64,000 nucleotides of DNA from Lentibacillus jeotgali (lineage in GTDB: Bacteria; Bacillota; Bacilli; Bacillales; Amphibacillaceae), in the NCBI RefSeq assembly GCF_000224785.1, contig NZ_AGAV01000016.1, forward strand, positions 1 to 64,000. The letters run 5' to 3'. Of the stretch, positions 10,729 to 20,637 are shown one piece after another; the first letter of the stretch is position 1, and each line of letters begins with the position of its first letter. The translations under genes were made by a program, and so were the position numbers. The notes under the pieces are model-generated. The model had not been told where the DNA came from and did no database searches. It saw nothing but the letters and a program-made list of their open reading frames with translations.

Positions 10729-11274
10729 GTGAGCTTGAAAAACTACAGCCGCGAAGAACTTGAAGTGACATCAATGCTTGAGCTGGCTGGTGAAATCTTG
10801 CATGATGAGCAGAAAGCACAAAATTTTAATGATCTTTACAACAAGGTTGTTGAACTCAAGGGGTATACAGACGAACAGAAAAGGCAATTTATTGCCCAAT
10901 TTTATACGGATCTAACAGTGGATGGGAGATTTCTTACTATTGACCCCGGCGTTTGGGGCCTGAAGCGCTGGTATCCGGTTGAACAAATGGATGAAATCGT
11001 AACATCACCGACACCAAAGAAAAAGAAAAAAGCGAAGAAGAAAAAGAAAGAAGAGGCCCCGCGTGAGGAACCTGCAGAAGGCGAACTTGATCTTGGTGAT
11101 GATAATGTTGAAATCCTGACGAACAAATTTGAAGATGAACCGCTGGATGAACGCGATGAAAGCAATGAAAACAATGAAAACATCGGCTTTGATGATGAAC
11201 TGGATGAAGTTGATGACGATTTCGACGATGACGACTTCGATGACAGTGATGATGAAGAGGAAGATAATAACTAA
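10729..11274 (+). CDS. rpoE: DNA-directed RNA polymerase delta subunit
   Basis: A 181-residue protein with the two-part structure of Gram-positive delta. The N-terminal globular HARE-HTH domain (about 1-90: EELEVTSMLELAGEIL, then FYTDLTVDGRFLTID, WGLKRWYPV) is followed by a lysine-rich tract and then an extremely acidic, disordered tail of Asp/Glu. Delta promotes RNA polymerase recycling and lowers open-complex stability. The GTG start at 10729 has AAAGGGAG 10 bases before it. The Lys-rich block between domain and tail is also known in B. subtilis delta. pyrG follows, as in B. subtilis. Confidence 0.95.
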   Translation: MSLKNYSREELEVTSMLELAGEILHDEQKAQNFNDLYNKVVELKGYTDEQKRQFIAQFYTDLTVDGRFLTIDPGVWGLKRWYPVEQMDEIVTSPTPKKKKKAKKKKKEEAPREEPAEGELDLGDDNVEILTNKFEDEPLDERDESNENNENIGFDDELDEVDDDFDDDDFDDSDDEEEDNN

Positions 11275-11283
11275 ACTAGCCGC

Positions 11284-11325
11284 TTGACTTTTTAAATGTC
11301 GATGCGTACAATCTTTATTGGGCTC
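11284..11325 (+). promoter_or_regulatory. pyrG promoter with GGGCTC start region
   Basis: TTGACT (11284-11289), 17-base spacer, TACAAT (11307-11312), then GGGCTC at 11320-11325, where transcription should begin 7-8 bases after the -10 box. B. subtilis pyrG starts with the same pppGGGC, the substrate for CTP-sensitive reiterative G addition. Confidence 0.75.
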
Positions 11326-11345
11326 GTAAATTCATAAACATCTTG

Positions 11346-11382
11346 CGCTCCCCCTGGATAAGTAAAGGGGGAGCGTTTTTTA
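11346..11382 (+). promoter_or_regulatory. pyrG leader attenuator (CTP-sensing terminator)
   Basis: Perfect 9-base stem CGCTCCCCC/GGGGGAGCG followed by seven T, lying between the pyrG start site at about 11320 and the pyrG coding start. By the established B. subtilis mechanism, low CTP stalls polymerase at the first C, extra G residues are added to the 5' end, and the poly-G pairs with the C-rich arm to prevent termination. All needed parts are present here. It also serves as terminator for rpoE transcripts. Confidence 0.75.
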
Positions 11383-11492
11383 TTTAGGCCGCTTTAAGCA
11401 ATCTTCTAATGTTTAACAATTAAGGATAGATATAACCTAATCACAAAAGCAAACAAGATGGGAACAAATTCATATAGAAAGAAGAGGGATAA

Positions 11493-13097
<1,605 letters not shown>

Positions 13098-13125
13098 GAG
13101 ATATTTTAGTTGAAAATCGTGACAA

Positions 13126-13175
13126 AAGACCTGGGTCAAGAACGGTTTTTCCGTTTTCTATCCGGGTCTTATTTG
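13126..13175 (+). terminator. Terminator after pyrG
   Basis: Stem AAGACCTGG/CCGGGTCTT (one G-T pair) around a 27-base loop that can itself fold (AACGG/CCGTT), followed by ATTTGT. Confidence 0.6.
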
Positions 13176-13245
13176 TCCCCGTTACTTTATTTAAAACCGA
13201 TAGCCATAATATACATATAAGCATAAGAAACGTTCTTTAAATAGA

Positions 13246-13270
13246 AGGATTTTGGGGAAATTTGTAGAAT
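13246..13270 (+). promoter_or_regulatory. Sigma-H promoter of spo0F
   Basis: GA-AGGATTT (13244-13252), exactly 11 bases, then GTAGAAT (13264-13270), matching the sigma-H consensus RNAGGAWWW-N11/12-RNNGAAT. spo0F has a sigma-H promoter in B. subtilis. The same spacing occurs at 57602-57626 before the AimR-like gene. Confidence 0.75.
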
Positions 13271-13320
13271 AATAATAAGAGCAGAACAAAGAAATTACAT
13301 AAGTGGGGAGTGTTCAAGTT

Positions 13321-13677
13321 ATGACTAAGGAGATACTGGTGGTGGATGATCAGCCAGGAATACGTATGTTATTACAAGAAATTTTCAGCGATGAAGGGTA
13401 CAGCGTGTCAACAGCAGAAACCGGTAAAGAGGCACTCGACCAGCTTTATGCCCGTTCATTCGATTTGCTTATACTAGACTACAAATTACCGATTGTTGAT
13501 GGATCGGAAGTATTAAAAAGATTGGAGCGGGATCAGATTTCTGTTCCGGCAATTGTCATGAGCGGTTTGGATGATATCAGAAAGGAGATAAATGGCTTCA
13601 GTATCGTCAGGAAAGTTTTTGCTAAGCCATTTAATATTCAGGAAGTCAGCGATTTTGTAAAAGGTTTTTTGGAATGA
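13321..13677 (+). CDS. spo0F: Sporulation phosphorelay response regulator Spo0F
   Basis: A 118-residue single receiver domain. The acidic pocket is Asp9-Asp10 (VVDDQPGIR), the phosphoacceptor Asp53 (LILDYKLPIVDG), and the conserved lysine lies in FAKPF. In the phosphorelay, Spo0F takes phosphate from sensor kinases and passes it to Spo0B. The start at 13321 is chosen because it gives the normal Spo0F N-terminus and follows GTGGGGAG. The usual MTAYG segment (Thr82 in B. subtilis) is changed to MSGLD and the following helix is divergent, a region touched by kinases, Spo0B and Rap phosphatases. Position after pyrG and the sigma-H promoter support the name. No fba gene follows. Confidence 0.88.
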   Translation: MTKEILVVDDQPGIRMLLQEIFSDEGYSVSTAETGKEALDQLYARSFDLLILDYKLPIVDGSEVLKRLERDQISVPAIVMSGLDDIRKEINGFSIVRKVFAKPFNIQEVSDFVKGFLE

Positions 13678-13979
13678 ACTAATACTATTATAATAAATAC
13701 ACTGTGCAGCAGACATTATGTGCCTTGCTGCATTTCTTAATTTCGGTTGCCTGGATTGAAATTGATTGGTTGATTGGCTCATAATATGCCCTGTTAACTG
13801 TACAACCAACTAATGAAAGGTGCTCAGCCTGAATCAAAGCTTGCGACATTGTGTTCTTGTTGGTATTCTTATAATGTAGTTATTTTCGGATTTTGCATAA
13901 TTTAATGAAGGTCATTAGACTTTCGGGCATTCGTCCGGTGTTGATTGATCAATATATTAACAAAGCGAGGGGTTGGCAA
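13678..13979. other. Gap between spo0F and tal without a gene
   Basis: In B. subtilis this position holds fructose-bisphosphate aldolase fbaA. Here 302 bases carry no open frame of that family and no clear terminator. An A/T-rich stretch near 13860-13890 may contain the tal promoter, but I cannot fix it. Confidence 0.6.
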
Positions 13980-14621
13980 ATGAAATTTTTCCTGGATTCT
14001 GCAAGTATTAACGATATTCGATCCGCAAATGAACTTGGCATTCTGGCGGGTGTGACAACTAATCCGAGCCTGGTTTCAAAAGAAGGCGTTTCGTTCCACG
14101 ATCGGCTGGGGGAAATTACGGATGAGGTTTCAGGATCCGTCAGTGCGGAAGTCATATCCGAAGATGCGGAAGGCATGGTGAAAGAAGGGAAAGAACTGGC
14201 GGCAATTGCACCAAATATCACAGTGAAAGTCCCGATGACACTGGAAGGGCTTAAAGCTGTTAAAAAGTTCAGTGATTTAAATATCAAAACGAACGTGACA
14301 TTGATTTTCAATGCGAATCAGGCATTGCTGGCAGCACGCGCAGGAGCATCCTTTGTATCACCGTTCCTTGGACGTCTGGATGATATCGGTCATGATGGCA
14401 TGGACCTGATTGCGACGATTTCCGAAATATTTAACCGTCATGATATTGGGACTGAAATCATTGCAGCATCCATCAGACATCCATTGCACGTGACAGATGC
14501 TGCCATGAATGGCGCACATATTGCGACACTCCCATACAAAGTACTCGCTCAGCTTGTTAAGCACCCATTGACAGACCAGGGTATTGAAAAATTCCTTGCC
14601 GATTGGAATAAGCAAAATTAA
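13980..14621 (+). CDS. tal: Transaldolase (small Fsa-like subfamily)
   Basis: A 213-residue TIM-barrel enzyme of the pentose phosphate pathway, transferring a dihydroxyacetone unit between sugar phosphates. The Schiff-base lysine is in ITVKVPMT (about residue 83). SAEV (Glu) and SPFLGRLDD (Phe) match transaldolases rather than fructose-6-phosphate aldolases, which have Gln and Tyr at these places. The ATG at 13980 is 7 bases after GCGAGGGG and gives the canonical MKFFLDSA start. Upstream in-frame codons do not resemble the family. It corresponds to ywjH of B. subtilis. Confidence 0.92.
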   Translation: MKFFLDSASINDIRSANELGILAGVTTNPSLVSKEGVSFHDRLGEITDEVSGSVSAEVISEDAEGMVKEGKELAAIAPNITVKVPMTLEGLKAVKKFSDLNIKTNVTLIFNANQALLAARAGASFVSPFLGRLDDIGHDGMDLIATISEIFNRHDIGTEIIAASIRHPLHVTDAAMNGAHIATLPYKVLAQLVKHPLTDQGIEKFLADWNKQN

Positions 14622-14639
14622 ATGCATAAAACTGGAAAA

Positions 14640-14810
14640 AATGTGTAATATAAGAAGGGTAGCGAAGGCGAATGTCCAGAGGCGTACGGGGTGGGCTACC
14701 CTCAAAGGTGCCAGTTTGACTTATCGCAGGTCAGGAAGCCCGTCAGTCGCCAGGAGCTTAAGCTAGCCAAAGAAAGCGGAAACGACTGTTTAACAAATAA
14801 GGCTGTTGTG
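14640..14810. repeat. Degenerate hairpin repeat before murAB
   Basis: GGGTAGC at about 14658 pairs with GCTACCC at 14694. A GTCCAG...GCGTACGG block is followed by AAAGAAAGCGGAAACGACTG. This looks like a decayed copy of the long hairpin repeats common between Bacillaceae genes, one of which is clear at 19353-19480. No coding potential. Confidence 0.4.
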
Positions 14811-14853
14811 ACCGCAATAGAACTGTACAACGTCTAGAAGCGGGGTGCTATAA

Positions 14854-16140
14854 TTGCAAAAGATTTTAATTGAAGGCGGTCATCCATTAAATGGGAAAGT
14901 ACGGATCAACGGGGCAAAAAACAGTGCTGTTGCATTGCTTCCCGCCGCACTTATGGCCGATTCACACGTTGCCATTGAGGGGCTGCCGGATATTTCGGAT
15001 GTTTATACACTCGGCCATTTACTTGAGGAAATTGGCGGAAAGGTAAGCTGGGACGGGCAGACAGTACATATTGATCCTGAAAATATGGTCTCCATGCCGC
15101 TCCCGAACGGAAAAGTTAAAAAGCTCAGAGCATCCTATTATTTTATGGGTGCGATGCTGGGCAAGTTCAACCAGGCCGTGATCGGACTGCCGGGCGGATG
15201 TCATTTGGGGCCGCGTCCGATCGATCAGCATATTAAAGGGTTTGAAGCACTGGGAGCGGAAGTCACCAACGAGCAGGGCGCTATCTACATCCGAGCGAAT
15301 GAACTTCGGGGAGCCAGAATTTACCTTGATGTTGTCAGTGTCGGAGCAACGATCAATATTATGCTTGCTGCTGTTAAAGCAAAAGGAAAAACAATTATTG
15401 AAAATGCCGCAAAAGAGCCTGAAATCATTGATGTTGCCACTCTGCTGACAAACATGGGAGCTAATATCAAAGGTGTCGGAACCGATGTGATCCGGATTGA
15501 AGGTGTGCCATCTTTGAATGGCTGCCAGCATACCATTATTCCTGATCGCATTGAGGCTGGAACCTATGCGATTGCTGCTGCGGCACAAGGCAGCGAAGTC
15601 ATCATCGATAACGTGATACCACAGCATTTGGAGTCTGTACTGGCAAAGCTGGAGGAAATGGGTGTCACCATCGAGCAGAGTGATGAGCAATTATACATTG
15701 CACCGAAGCAGCCGCTTACAAGTGTTGACGTGAAAACGCTGGTTTACCCTGGTTTTCCTACTGACCTCCAGCAGCCTTTTACAACCTTAATGACAAAGGC
15801 TGTGAATACAGGCGTTATAACGGATACGATCTATTCGGCCCGTCTGAAACATATTGATGAATTACGGCGCATGAACGCTATGATTAAGGTTGAAGGCGGC
15901 TCAGTGATTATTAACGGCCCTGTCCAGTTGGAAGGTGCTCGTGTAAAAGCAAGCGATTTACGTGCCGGTGCCTCACTCATCATAGCCGGACTGATGGCAA
16001 ACGGCGTCACTGAAATCACTGGTGTCGAACATATCGACCGGGGCTATGAAAAAATCACCGAAAAACTGAACAGTCTCGGCGCCAACGTATGGCGGGAAGA
16101 AATGAACGAAAAAGAGATAGAACAATTTCAGAACTCGTAA
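14854..16140 (+). CDS. murAB: UDP-N-acetylglucosamine 1-carboxyvinyltransferase, MurZ/MurAB type
   Basis: A 428-residue EPSP-synthase-fold enzyme that adds enolpyruvate from PEP to UDP-GlcNAc, the first committed step of peptidoglycan synthesis. Features: the [12 protein letters not shown] start, the fosfomycin-target cysteine in [13 protein letters not shown] (about residue 117), the [11 protein letters not shown] segment, and [12 protein letters not shown] start at 14854 after GCGGGGTG. A second paralogue (murAA) is at 45062. The genomic place (after tal, before glpX) identifies this as the murAB copy, usually the minor enzyme. Confidence 0.93.
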   Translation: MQKILIEGGHPLNGKVRINGAKNSAVALLPAALMADSHVAIEGLPDISDVYTLGHLLEEIGGKVSWDGQTVHIDPENMVSMPLPNGKVKKLRASYYFMGAMLGKFNQAVIGLPGGCHLGPRPIDQHIKGFEALGAEVTNEQGAIYIRANELRGARIYLDVVSVGATINIMLAAVKAKGKTIIENAAKEPEIIDVATLLTNMGANIKGVGTDVIRIEGVPSLNGCQHTIIPDRIEAGTYAIAAAAQGSEVIIDNVIPQHLESVLAKLEEMGVTIEQSDEQLYIAPKQPLTSVDVKTLVYPGFPTDLQQPFTTLMTKAVNTGVITDTIYSARLKHIDELRRMNAMIKVEGGSVIINGPVQLEGARVKASDLRAGASLIIAGLMANGVTEITGVEHIDRGYEKITEKLNSLGANVWREEMNEKEIEQFQNS

Positions 16141-16207
16141 TAAAGAAAGAAAGCGCAAGCGCCCTTTTGGTCCAAATAGAGAGAGAAGTAGAGAATTCCC
16201 CTTTATA

Positions 16208-16280
16208 GTGCGTGTTCAAAAAGGTGGATAACAACGACGACATTCGATGTGTCATTGTTACCGGACTTTTTGAACAACCT
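16208..16280. repeat. GTTCAAAAAG hairpin element, copy A
   Basis: Left arm GCGTGTTCAAAAAGG (16210-16224), right arm CCGGACTTTTTGAACAACC (16261-16279). The interior reads ACGACATTCGATGTGTCATTG. The same arms recur at 37548, 40345 and 42971 in the atp operon. No protein is encoded. Confidence 0.8.
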
Positions 16281-16337
16281 CTTATATGTAGATCCTTTTG
16301 GGATGAGGATATTCTTTTAAATAAGGGAGAGGGAAAT

Positions 16338-17306
16338 ATGGAAAGAAGTTTAACGATGGAAATTGTTCGCGTTACGGAAGCTGCAGCCCAATCATCCGCA
16401 CGCTGGATGGGCCGTGGGCAAAAGAACGAAGCAGATGATGCGGCGACCTCAGCAATGCGTGATGTTTTTGATACAATTCCGATGCAAGGGACTGTTGTAA
16501 TCGGTGAAGGTGAAAAAGACGAGGCGCCAATGCTCTATATTGGCGAGGAACTCGGTACTGGTTCCGGTCCTGAGGTGGATGTCGCTGTAGATCCGCTGGA
16601 AGGCACCAATATTGTTGCACAGGGTACATGGAATGCCCTGGCCGTGATTGCGATAGCTGACGGGGGATCACTGCTGCATGCGCCCGATATGTATATGAAG
16701 AAAATCGCAGTCGGTCCTGAAGCGGTCGGCAAGATAGATATAAATGCTTCAACACTCGATAATTTAGAAGCGGTCGCAAAGGCTAAAAACAAAGCAGTCG
16801 AGGATTTGGTGGTCATTGTACTGGATCGCCCCCGTCATGCCGAATTAATTGAAGAAATCCGTGCCACCGGAGCCCGGATTAAATTAATTCCGGATGGCGA
16901 TGTGGCTGCAGCGATGAATACGGCTTTCGACGACACCGGCGTGGACATTCTGCTCGGAATTGGTGGAGCGCCAGAGGGTGTCCTCAGTGCGGCTGCATTA
17001 AAATGTCTTGGCGGGGAGATCCAGGGGAAGCTGGTCCCGTCCAATGATGGTGAAGTTGAGCGCTGCAGGAGAATGGGCATCGATGATATTGAAAAAGTCT
17101 ATTATATGGACGATTTCTGCAGTGGTGATGATGCCATTTTTGCGGCAACCGGCGTAACCGATGGTGAATTGCTGCAAGGCGTCCAGTTCAAAGGCGCAAA
17201 GGCAACAACGCAAACAGTCGTGATGCGTGCCAAAAGCGGCACAGTACGCTTTATTGATGGCGCGCACAGTCTGATGAAAAAGCCTAATCTTGTTATACAG
17301 CCTTAA
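16338..17306 (+). CDS. glpX: Fructose-1,6-bisphosphatase class II
   Basis: A 322-residue GlpX-family phosphatase that removes the C1 phosphate of fructose-1,6-bisphosphate in gluconeogenesis. Motifs include [15 protein letters not shown] and VDPLEGTN (metal and substrate site), [11 protein letters not shown], and [12 protein letters not shown]. The ATG at 16338 has AGGGAGAGGG before it and gives the normal family start ([14 protein letters not shown]). The promoter must lie close to, or inside, the hairpin element at 16208-16280. A terminator follows. In B. subtilis the same position is ywjI. Confidence 0.93.
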   Translation: MERSLTMEIVRVTEAAAQSSARWMGRGQKNEADDAATSAMRDVFDTIPMQGTVVIGEGEKDEAPMLYIGEELGTGSGPEVDVAVDPLEGTNIVAQGTWNALAVIAIADGGSLLHAPDMYMKKIAVGPEAVGKIDINASTLDNLEAVAKAKNKAVEDLVVIVLDRPRHAELIEEIRATGARIKLIPDGDVAAAMNTAFDDTGVDILLGIGGAPEGVLSAAALKCLGGEIQGKLVPSNDGEVERCRRMGIDDIEKVYYMDDFCSGDDAIFAATGVTDGELLQGVQFKGAKATTQTVVMRAKSGTVRFIDGAHSLMKKPNLVIQP

Positions 17307-17313
17307 TGATATG

Positions 17314-17346
17314 AAAGGAAGCCAGCACCTTAATTGGCTTCCTTTT
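17314..17346 (+). terminator. Terminator after glpX
   Basis: Stem AAAGGAAGCCA/TGGCTTCCTTT, 10-base loop, then TTTTGT. Confidence 0.75.
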
Positions 17347-17364
17347 GTCCATATATGACTCTGG

Positions 17365-17410
17365 CAGCAATCAGTGGGGGAAGAAAGAAATCCTCCGCTG
17401 ATTTTGCTGA
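17365..17410. repeat. Short AATCAGTGGGGG hairpin
   Basis: AATCAGTGGGGG and CCTCCGCTGATT form an imperfect stem around a 12-base purine-rich loop. It resembles the first arm pair of the larger elements at 43470, 56095, 63274 and 63905. The rest of the gap to rho (to 17614) has no gene. Confidence 0.5.
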
Positions 17411-17614
17411 TGGTATTGAATATTAGGCTATAAAAGGGTATGATGATGTTTATGGATAGGGATAACTGGCAATGATAAATACAAATTGGAAAACTTCCAT
17501 TCTAGCTTCCTGCAAACTCTTCTATAACTACTAACCATTCAAATAGAAAGAGAAAAAATTCACTTTTTCACAATGGAAATATAACCTTTAAAAATGAATA
17601 GGTGTGGTGATTTA

Positions 17615-18892
17615 ATGGCATCGTTAACGATTTCCCATCTGGAGACATTAACTTTAAAAGAGATTTATGCTCTGGCCAGGGAATACAAAGTATCGTATTA
17701 TTCAAAACTGACAAAGAAAGAACTGATTTTTGCTATATTAAAAGGACAGGCTGAACAGGATGGCTATTTGTTTATGGATGGCATTCTGGAAATTATCCCT
17801 TCAGAAGGGTTTGGCTTTCTCCGTCCAATTAATTATTCCCCAAGTGCAGAAGATATTTATATTTCCGCATCACAAATCCGCCGTTTTGATTTAAGGAATG
17901 GTGACAAAGTTTCCGGGAAGGTGCGACCGCCGAAAGAAAATGAACGTTATTACGGCTTGTTGCACGTCGACGCGGTAAACGGGGAAGATCCGGAAACATC
18001 AAAAGAACGCGTCCACTTTCCTGCGCTCACGGCTCTTCATCCTGACCGATTAATGAATCTTGAGCGTGAGACCAAAAATTTATCCACCCGTATTATTGAT
18101 CTGATGACCCCGGTCGGCTATGGCCAGCGCGGACTGATTGTGGCGCCGCCAAAGGCAGGTAAAACAGTTCTCCTGAAGGAAATTGCCAACAGCATTTCAA
18201 CCAATCATCCGGAGGCAAAACTGATTATTTTACTGGTGGACGAGCGTCCGGAAGAGGTAACTGATATTGAGCGTTCAGTCCACGAAGATGTGGATGTTGT
18301 CAGCTCAACATTTGATGAAGTGCCGGAAAACCATATCAAAGTATCGGAACTTGTTTTGGAACGTGCGATGCGTCTGGTGGAGCACAAACGTGATGTGATT
18401 GTGCTGATGGATAGCATCACCAGACTGACACGCGCATATAACCTGGTTATTCCGCCAAGCGGACGGACGCTCTCCGGCGGTATCGACCCCGCGGCGTTCC
18501 ATCGTCCAAAACGCTTTTTTGGGGCAGCCAGAAACATTGAAGAAGGCGGAAGTTTTACTGTGTTGGCAACGTCGCTCGTTGATACTGGTTCACGGATGGA
18601 CGATGTGATCTATGAAGAATTTAAAGGGACAGGCAATATGGAATTGCACCTTGACCGCAGCCTTGCTGAACGTCGGATTTTCCCATCAATCGATATACTG
18701 AAATCCGGGACACGGAAAGAGGAGCTGCTTGTTTCGAAAGGCCATCTTGATAAAATATGGGCAATCCGCAAAACCATGCAGGACTCCCATAACTTCCTTG
18801 ACCGGTTCCTGAAACGTCTGCGGTCAACGAAAAACAATGAAGAGTTTTTCCAGCAAATGGACGATGAGATGAAGCGTAAAGGAACCAAATAG
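17615..18892 (+). CDS. rho: Transcription termination factor Rho
   Basis: A 425-residue hexameric RNA helicase that terminates transcription. The N-terminal Rho_N helices (about 1-50), the cold-shock-like RNA-binding domain (about 55-125: LEIIPSEGFGFLRP), and the RecA-type ATPase with P-loop PPKAGKT (about 170), Walker B VIVLMDSITR and Q-loop/R-loop region (PSGRTLSGGID) are all present. ATG at 17615 follows TAGGTGTGGTG and gives the family N-terminus. Position between glpX and an L31 gene is as in B. subtilis. Confidence 0.96.
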   Translation: MASLTISHLETLTLKEIYALAREYKVSYYSKLTKKELIFAILKGQAEQDGYLFMDGILEIIPSEGFGFLRPINYSPSAEDIYISASQIRRFDLRNGDKVSGKVRPPKENERYYGLLHVDAVNGEDPETSKERVHFPALTALHPDRLMNLERETKNLSTRIIDLMTPVGYGQRGLIVAPPKAGKTVLLKEIANSISTNHPEAKLIILLVDERPEEVTDIERSVHEDVDVVSSTFDEVPENHIKVSELVLERAMRLVEHKRDVIVLMDSITRLTRAYNLVIPPSGRTLSGGIDPAAFHRPKRFFGAARNIEEGGSFTVLATSLVDTGSRMDDVIYEEFKGTGNMELHLDRSLAERRIFPSIDILKSGTRKEELLVSKGHLDKIWAIRKTMQDSHNFLDRFLKRLRSTKNNEEFFQQMDDEMKRKGTK

Positions 18893-18894
18893 CC

Positions 18895-18925
18895 TCCGGA
18901 AAGCGAAGTATATACGGTCTGCGAA
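18895..18925. repeat. Fragment of the 51453-51694 element
   Basis: CCGGAAAGCGAAGTATATACGG resembles CGCGGAAAGCGAAGTATATTTCC near the right half of the full element. Only about 25 bases remain. Confidence 0.4.
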
Positions 18926-18970
18926 GCACAAAGCAACAAACAATGCAAAAATAGAGAAAATGACTAGCTA

Positions 18971-18999
18971 TTGCAATCAAGACACGACGCTGTTATAAT
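18971..18999 (+). promoter_or_regulatory. Sigma-A promoter of rpmE2
   Basis: TTGCAA (18971-18976), 17-base spacer, TATAAT (18994-18999), about 100 bases before the L31 gene. Confidence 0.75.
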
Positions 19000-19103
19000 C
19001 TTTCTGTATGAGTTAAGATAATCAGATAACGTTTGAGACCTGTAAACGGCTCTACAATAACTCTGAATGCATAAGGATTCAGGGCAAAAAGGAGTGGAAA
19101 GAC

Positions 19104-19349
19104 ATGAAAAACGAAATTCATCCGGAATACAGAAGAGTTGTCTTCTTGGATACAAGCTCGGATTATAAATTCCTGAGCGGTTCAACGCAGACCTCCGAAG
19201 AAACCATTGAATGGGAAGATGGCAACACGTACCCGCTTATCCGTGTTGAAATCAGCTCAGCTTCACACCCATTCTACACCGGAAAACAAAAAGCTGATAA
19301 AGTCGGTGGGCGTGTAGACCGATTCAAGAAAAAATATAATATGAAATAA
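19104..19349 (+). CDS. rpmE2: 50S ribosomal protein L31, type B (zinc-independent)
   Basis: An 81-residue L31. It starts [19 protein letters not shown] and has the [10 protein letters not shown] and [11 protein letters not shown] segments of type B. The CxxC zinc ribbon of type A is absent. In B. subtilis the rho-tdk interval holds the zinc-binding type A gene, while the type B paralogue lies elsewhere under Zur. Here type B occupies the housekeeping place behind a strong sigma-A promoter, so it is probably the main L31. I see no obvious Zur box upstream. Confidence 0.93.
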   Translation: MKNEIHPEYRRVVFLDTSSDYKFLSGSTQTSEETIEWEDGNTYPLIRVEISSASHPFYTGKQKADKVGGRVDRFKKKYNMK

Positions 19350-19352
19350 AAA

Positions 19353-19480
19353 GCTGAGGCGACTGGTCAGAAGCGGACCCATAAGCAAGAGGCCGGAAAA
19401 CACCCGGTTTTTGGTGTTGGACTGCCCATTGCTTATGACGGCAGCTTCTAGGAGTCGAAGCTGGATTGAATAAAAGCTGA
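19353..19480. repeat. Long hairpin intergenic repeat
   Basis: AGCTGAGGCGACTGGTCAGAAG, then CCCATAAGCAA pairing with TTGCTTATGACGG. The centre holds a second inverted pair (AACACC...GGTGTT). The outer part ends CGAAGCTGGATTG. This is the type of long hairpin repeat recurrent between Bacillaceae genes (recalled, not searched). It probably folds in RNA after rpmE2. Confidence 0.65.
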
Positions 19481-19505
19481 GGCCGACCATACCTCGTTTA
19501 TATGA

Positions 19506-19541
19506 AAAACAGGCAATTTGTCTACATGTTGCCTGTTTTTT
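19506..19541 (+). terminator. Terminator before tdk
   Basis: Stem AAACAGGCAA/TTGCCTGTTT followed by T residues. It ends the rho-rpmE2 transcript. Confidence 0.8.
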
Positions 19542-19658
19542 GCTTTAATACAAGATAACTTTTCCAGTTTTAACTAAAAGTGTTATCAAATTTTGTTTGA
19601 AATAATGTTTAACGAACTCTTACATAATAGTAATATACCTTGAAGGGAGTTTCCGCAT

Positions 19659-20282
19659 ATGTACGTGATGAGTCAAAGCGGATGGGTCGAAGTGATCTGC
19701 GGCAGCATGTTCTCCGGCAAATCCGAAGAATTGATACGGCGTGTTCGCCGGGCCACATATGGTAATCTGTCGGTCCGAGTTTTTAAACCGGTGATTGATG
19801 ACCGTTATTCCGATGAATCAGTTGTGTCCCATAACGGCACGTCCATCATCGCACGCCCTGTTAAAAACTCGGAGAAAATTTTGGAGTATATCGAGCACAA
19901 TCATATCGATGTCATCGGGATCGATGAAGTCCAATTTTTTGATGATAACATCGTTTCGGTAGCCAATGAACTCGCAAACAGAGGCGTCCGTGTCATTGCA
20001 GCTGGCCTTGATACAGACTTCCGCGGCGAACCATTCGGCCCGATGCCGGACATGATGGCACAGAGTGAGTCCATTTCAAAATTGAATGCGATTTGCCCCG
20101 TTTGCGGATCTCCCGCCAATCGAACGCAGCGTCTTATTGATGGCAAACCGGCATCATATAACGATCCGGTGATTCTGGTCGGCGCGTCGGAATCGTACGA
20201 GCCCAGATGCCGCCATCACCATGAAGTACCGAATAAACCCAGTAAAAAAAATGCTGAAGCCGTAACCGAAATATTTGATTAA
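19659..20282 (+). CDS. tdk: Thymidine kinase
   Basis: A 207-residue type II thymidine kinase for pyrimidine salvage. P-loop [14 protein letters not shown] (about 15), DEVQFFD (Walker B-like, with the catalytic glutamate), and a structural zinc site made by CPVC and CRHHH near the C-terminus. The ATG at 19659 follows GAAGGGAG. An in-frame ATG at 19668 is possible. It lies alone between terminators at 19506 and 20281. Confidence 0.95.
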   Translation: MYVMSQSGWVEVICGSMFSGKSEELIRRVRRATYGNLSVRVFKPVIDDRYSDESVVSHNGTSIIARPVKNSEKILEYIEHNHIDVIGIDEVQFFDDNIVSVANELANRGVRVIAAGLDTDFRGEPFGPMPDMMAQSESISKLNAICPVCGSPANRTQRLIDGKPASYNDPVILVGASESYEPRCRHHHEVPNKPSKKNAEAVTEIFD

Positions 20283-20311
20283 AAAAAGAGTGCCCCGGCG
20301 CTCTTTTTTAA
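20281..20311 (+). terminator. Terminator overlapping the tdk stop
   Basis: Stem AAAAAAGAGTGCC/GGCGCTCTTTTTT immediately after the stop codon. Confidence 0.8.
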
Positions 20312-20403
20312 TCGTATTCAATTTTTAGCGACATAATTGTGCTGGCATGCCTGGCTCCAGTGCTGGGCACAGTCCGTTTTAGCTTTGTTCGCAGCGGCAG
20401 CTA

Positions 20404-20509
20404 ATTGTGACAACTTGAGCAAAAAATTTGTGAACTTGAGCGGAATTTGTGACAACATGAGCCAATTCATGATTATTTAAGCCGATTCTGTGACAACATG
20501 AGCCGATCC
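20404..20509 (-). repeat. Intergenic array, family 1, second copy
   Basis: Units GTGACAACTTGAGC, GTGAACTTGAGC, GTGACAACATGAGCC (twice, plus a decayed unit) at about 20-22 base steps with A/T-rich joints. They are the reverse complement of the core at 5594-5697. The array sits between tdk and the prfA promoter. Confidence 0.8.
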
Positions 20510-20578
20510 AACAATTCACTCGACGAATGGTCATGCAAATCTGTTGCCATAAACCGGCAGAAGCCTATCTGTATAATT

Positions 20579-20607
20579 TTGACCTCCCTTTATGAGTGTA
20601 TTATAAT
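20579..20607 (+). promoter_or_regulatory. Sigma-A promoter of prfA
   Basis: TTGACC (20579-20584), 17-base spacer, TATAAT (20602-20607), ending 30 bases before the prfA GTG. Confidence 0.8.
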
Positions 20608-20637
20608 TATACTGTTAATCGAAAAGAGGTGACCGTT

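Noticed and set aside
14584-14766. 60-codon open frame between tal and murAB
   Set aside because: Overlaps the tal end and a degenerate hairpin repeat; no family resemblance or ribosome site.
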